A stretch of 22,872 nt of DNA from Flemingiibacterium sp045634005 (GTDB lineage Bacteria > Bacillota > Clostridia > Oscillospirales > CAG-272), in assembly GCA_045634005.1 (NCBI GenBank), contig JAZQZL010000055.1:1-22872 (forward strand). Direction: 5' to 3'. Positions 22,863 to 22,872 of this stretch are shown in pieces. The first letter of the stretch is position 1; every line of letters starts with the position of its first letter. The translations under genes were made by a program, and so were the position numbers. Below the pieces are notes generated by a model. It was not told the DNA's origin, did not search any database, and saw nothing but the letters and a program-made list of their open reading frames with translations.

Positions 22863-22872
22863 ATTCCTGACG

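Noticed and set aside
1..22872. tRNA or rRNA genes, insertion sequences, prophage
   Set aside because: I saw no cloverleaf, rRNA motif, transposase or integrase, and gene density leaves few gaps; a tRNAscan and covariance search would settle it.

Overview
The window looks like chromosomal, origin-proximal DNA of an endospore-forming Firmicute of the class Clostridia. It carries spoIIE, a Bacillus-like rsmG-noc-parA-parB block with two perfect parS sites, A/G-rich ribosome binding sites, sigma-A-type promoters, an NfnAB-type electron-bifurcating pair, and a minD-mgsA neighbourhood typical of Clostridia. I cannot name the genus from sequence alone.

Layout. 1-1108 (minus): a regulator with an N-terminal AraC-type DNA-binding domain and probably a C-terminal GNAT-like domain, cut by the window edge. 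1275-15294 (minus): a long, mostly co-directional housekeeping run, listed here in transcription order: glyA, cinA, galK, a 3-TM protein, walJ (yycJ), rlmH, mnmG, rsmG, terminator, noc, parA, parB, serS, a 2-TM protein, and a membrane-anchored MORN-repeat protein. The noc-parA boundary holds two parS palindromes, one of them inside the noc coding end, and a textbook sigma-A promoter for parA-parB-serS. 15295-15725: a divergent control region with a glyA promoter, a minD promoter and a cluster of Spo0A-box-like TGTCG motifs. 15726-16986 (plus): a MinD-like ATPase followed by a methylglyoxal-synthase homologue. 17001-17028: a shared bidirectional terminator. 17044-19314 (minus): nfnA-nfnB, which move electrons between ferredoxin, NAD and NADP. 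19620-22073 (plus): spoIIE. 22082-22848: a small SLOG-like protein and an XRE-type regulator, divergently transcribed from a region with a large imperfect inverted repeat.

How the genes fit together. The parA/parB/noc/parS block couples origin segregation and nucleoid occlusion to division. mnmG, rsmG, rlmH and serS serve tRNA/rRNA modification and translation. glyA supplies one-carbon units. spoIIE dephosphorylates SpoIIAA and acts at the polar septum, and the MinD-like ATPase belongs to the same septum-placement theme.

Most notable points: (1) the minD-like gene has no ATG, GTG, TTG or CTG upstream of its P-loop; an ACG sits exactly where the start should be. (2) Its partner, the MgsA homologue, has replacements at the positions I align with the known catalytic residues. 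(3) minC, minE and rodA, which often sit with these two genes in Clostridia, are not adjacent. (4) TGTCG boxes cluster upstream of minD. (5) The spoIIE promoter has a long spacer and an inverted repeat.
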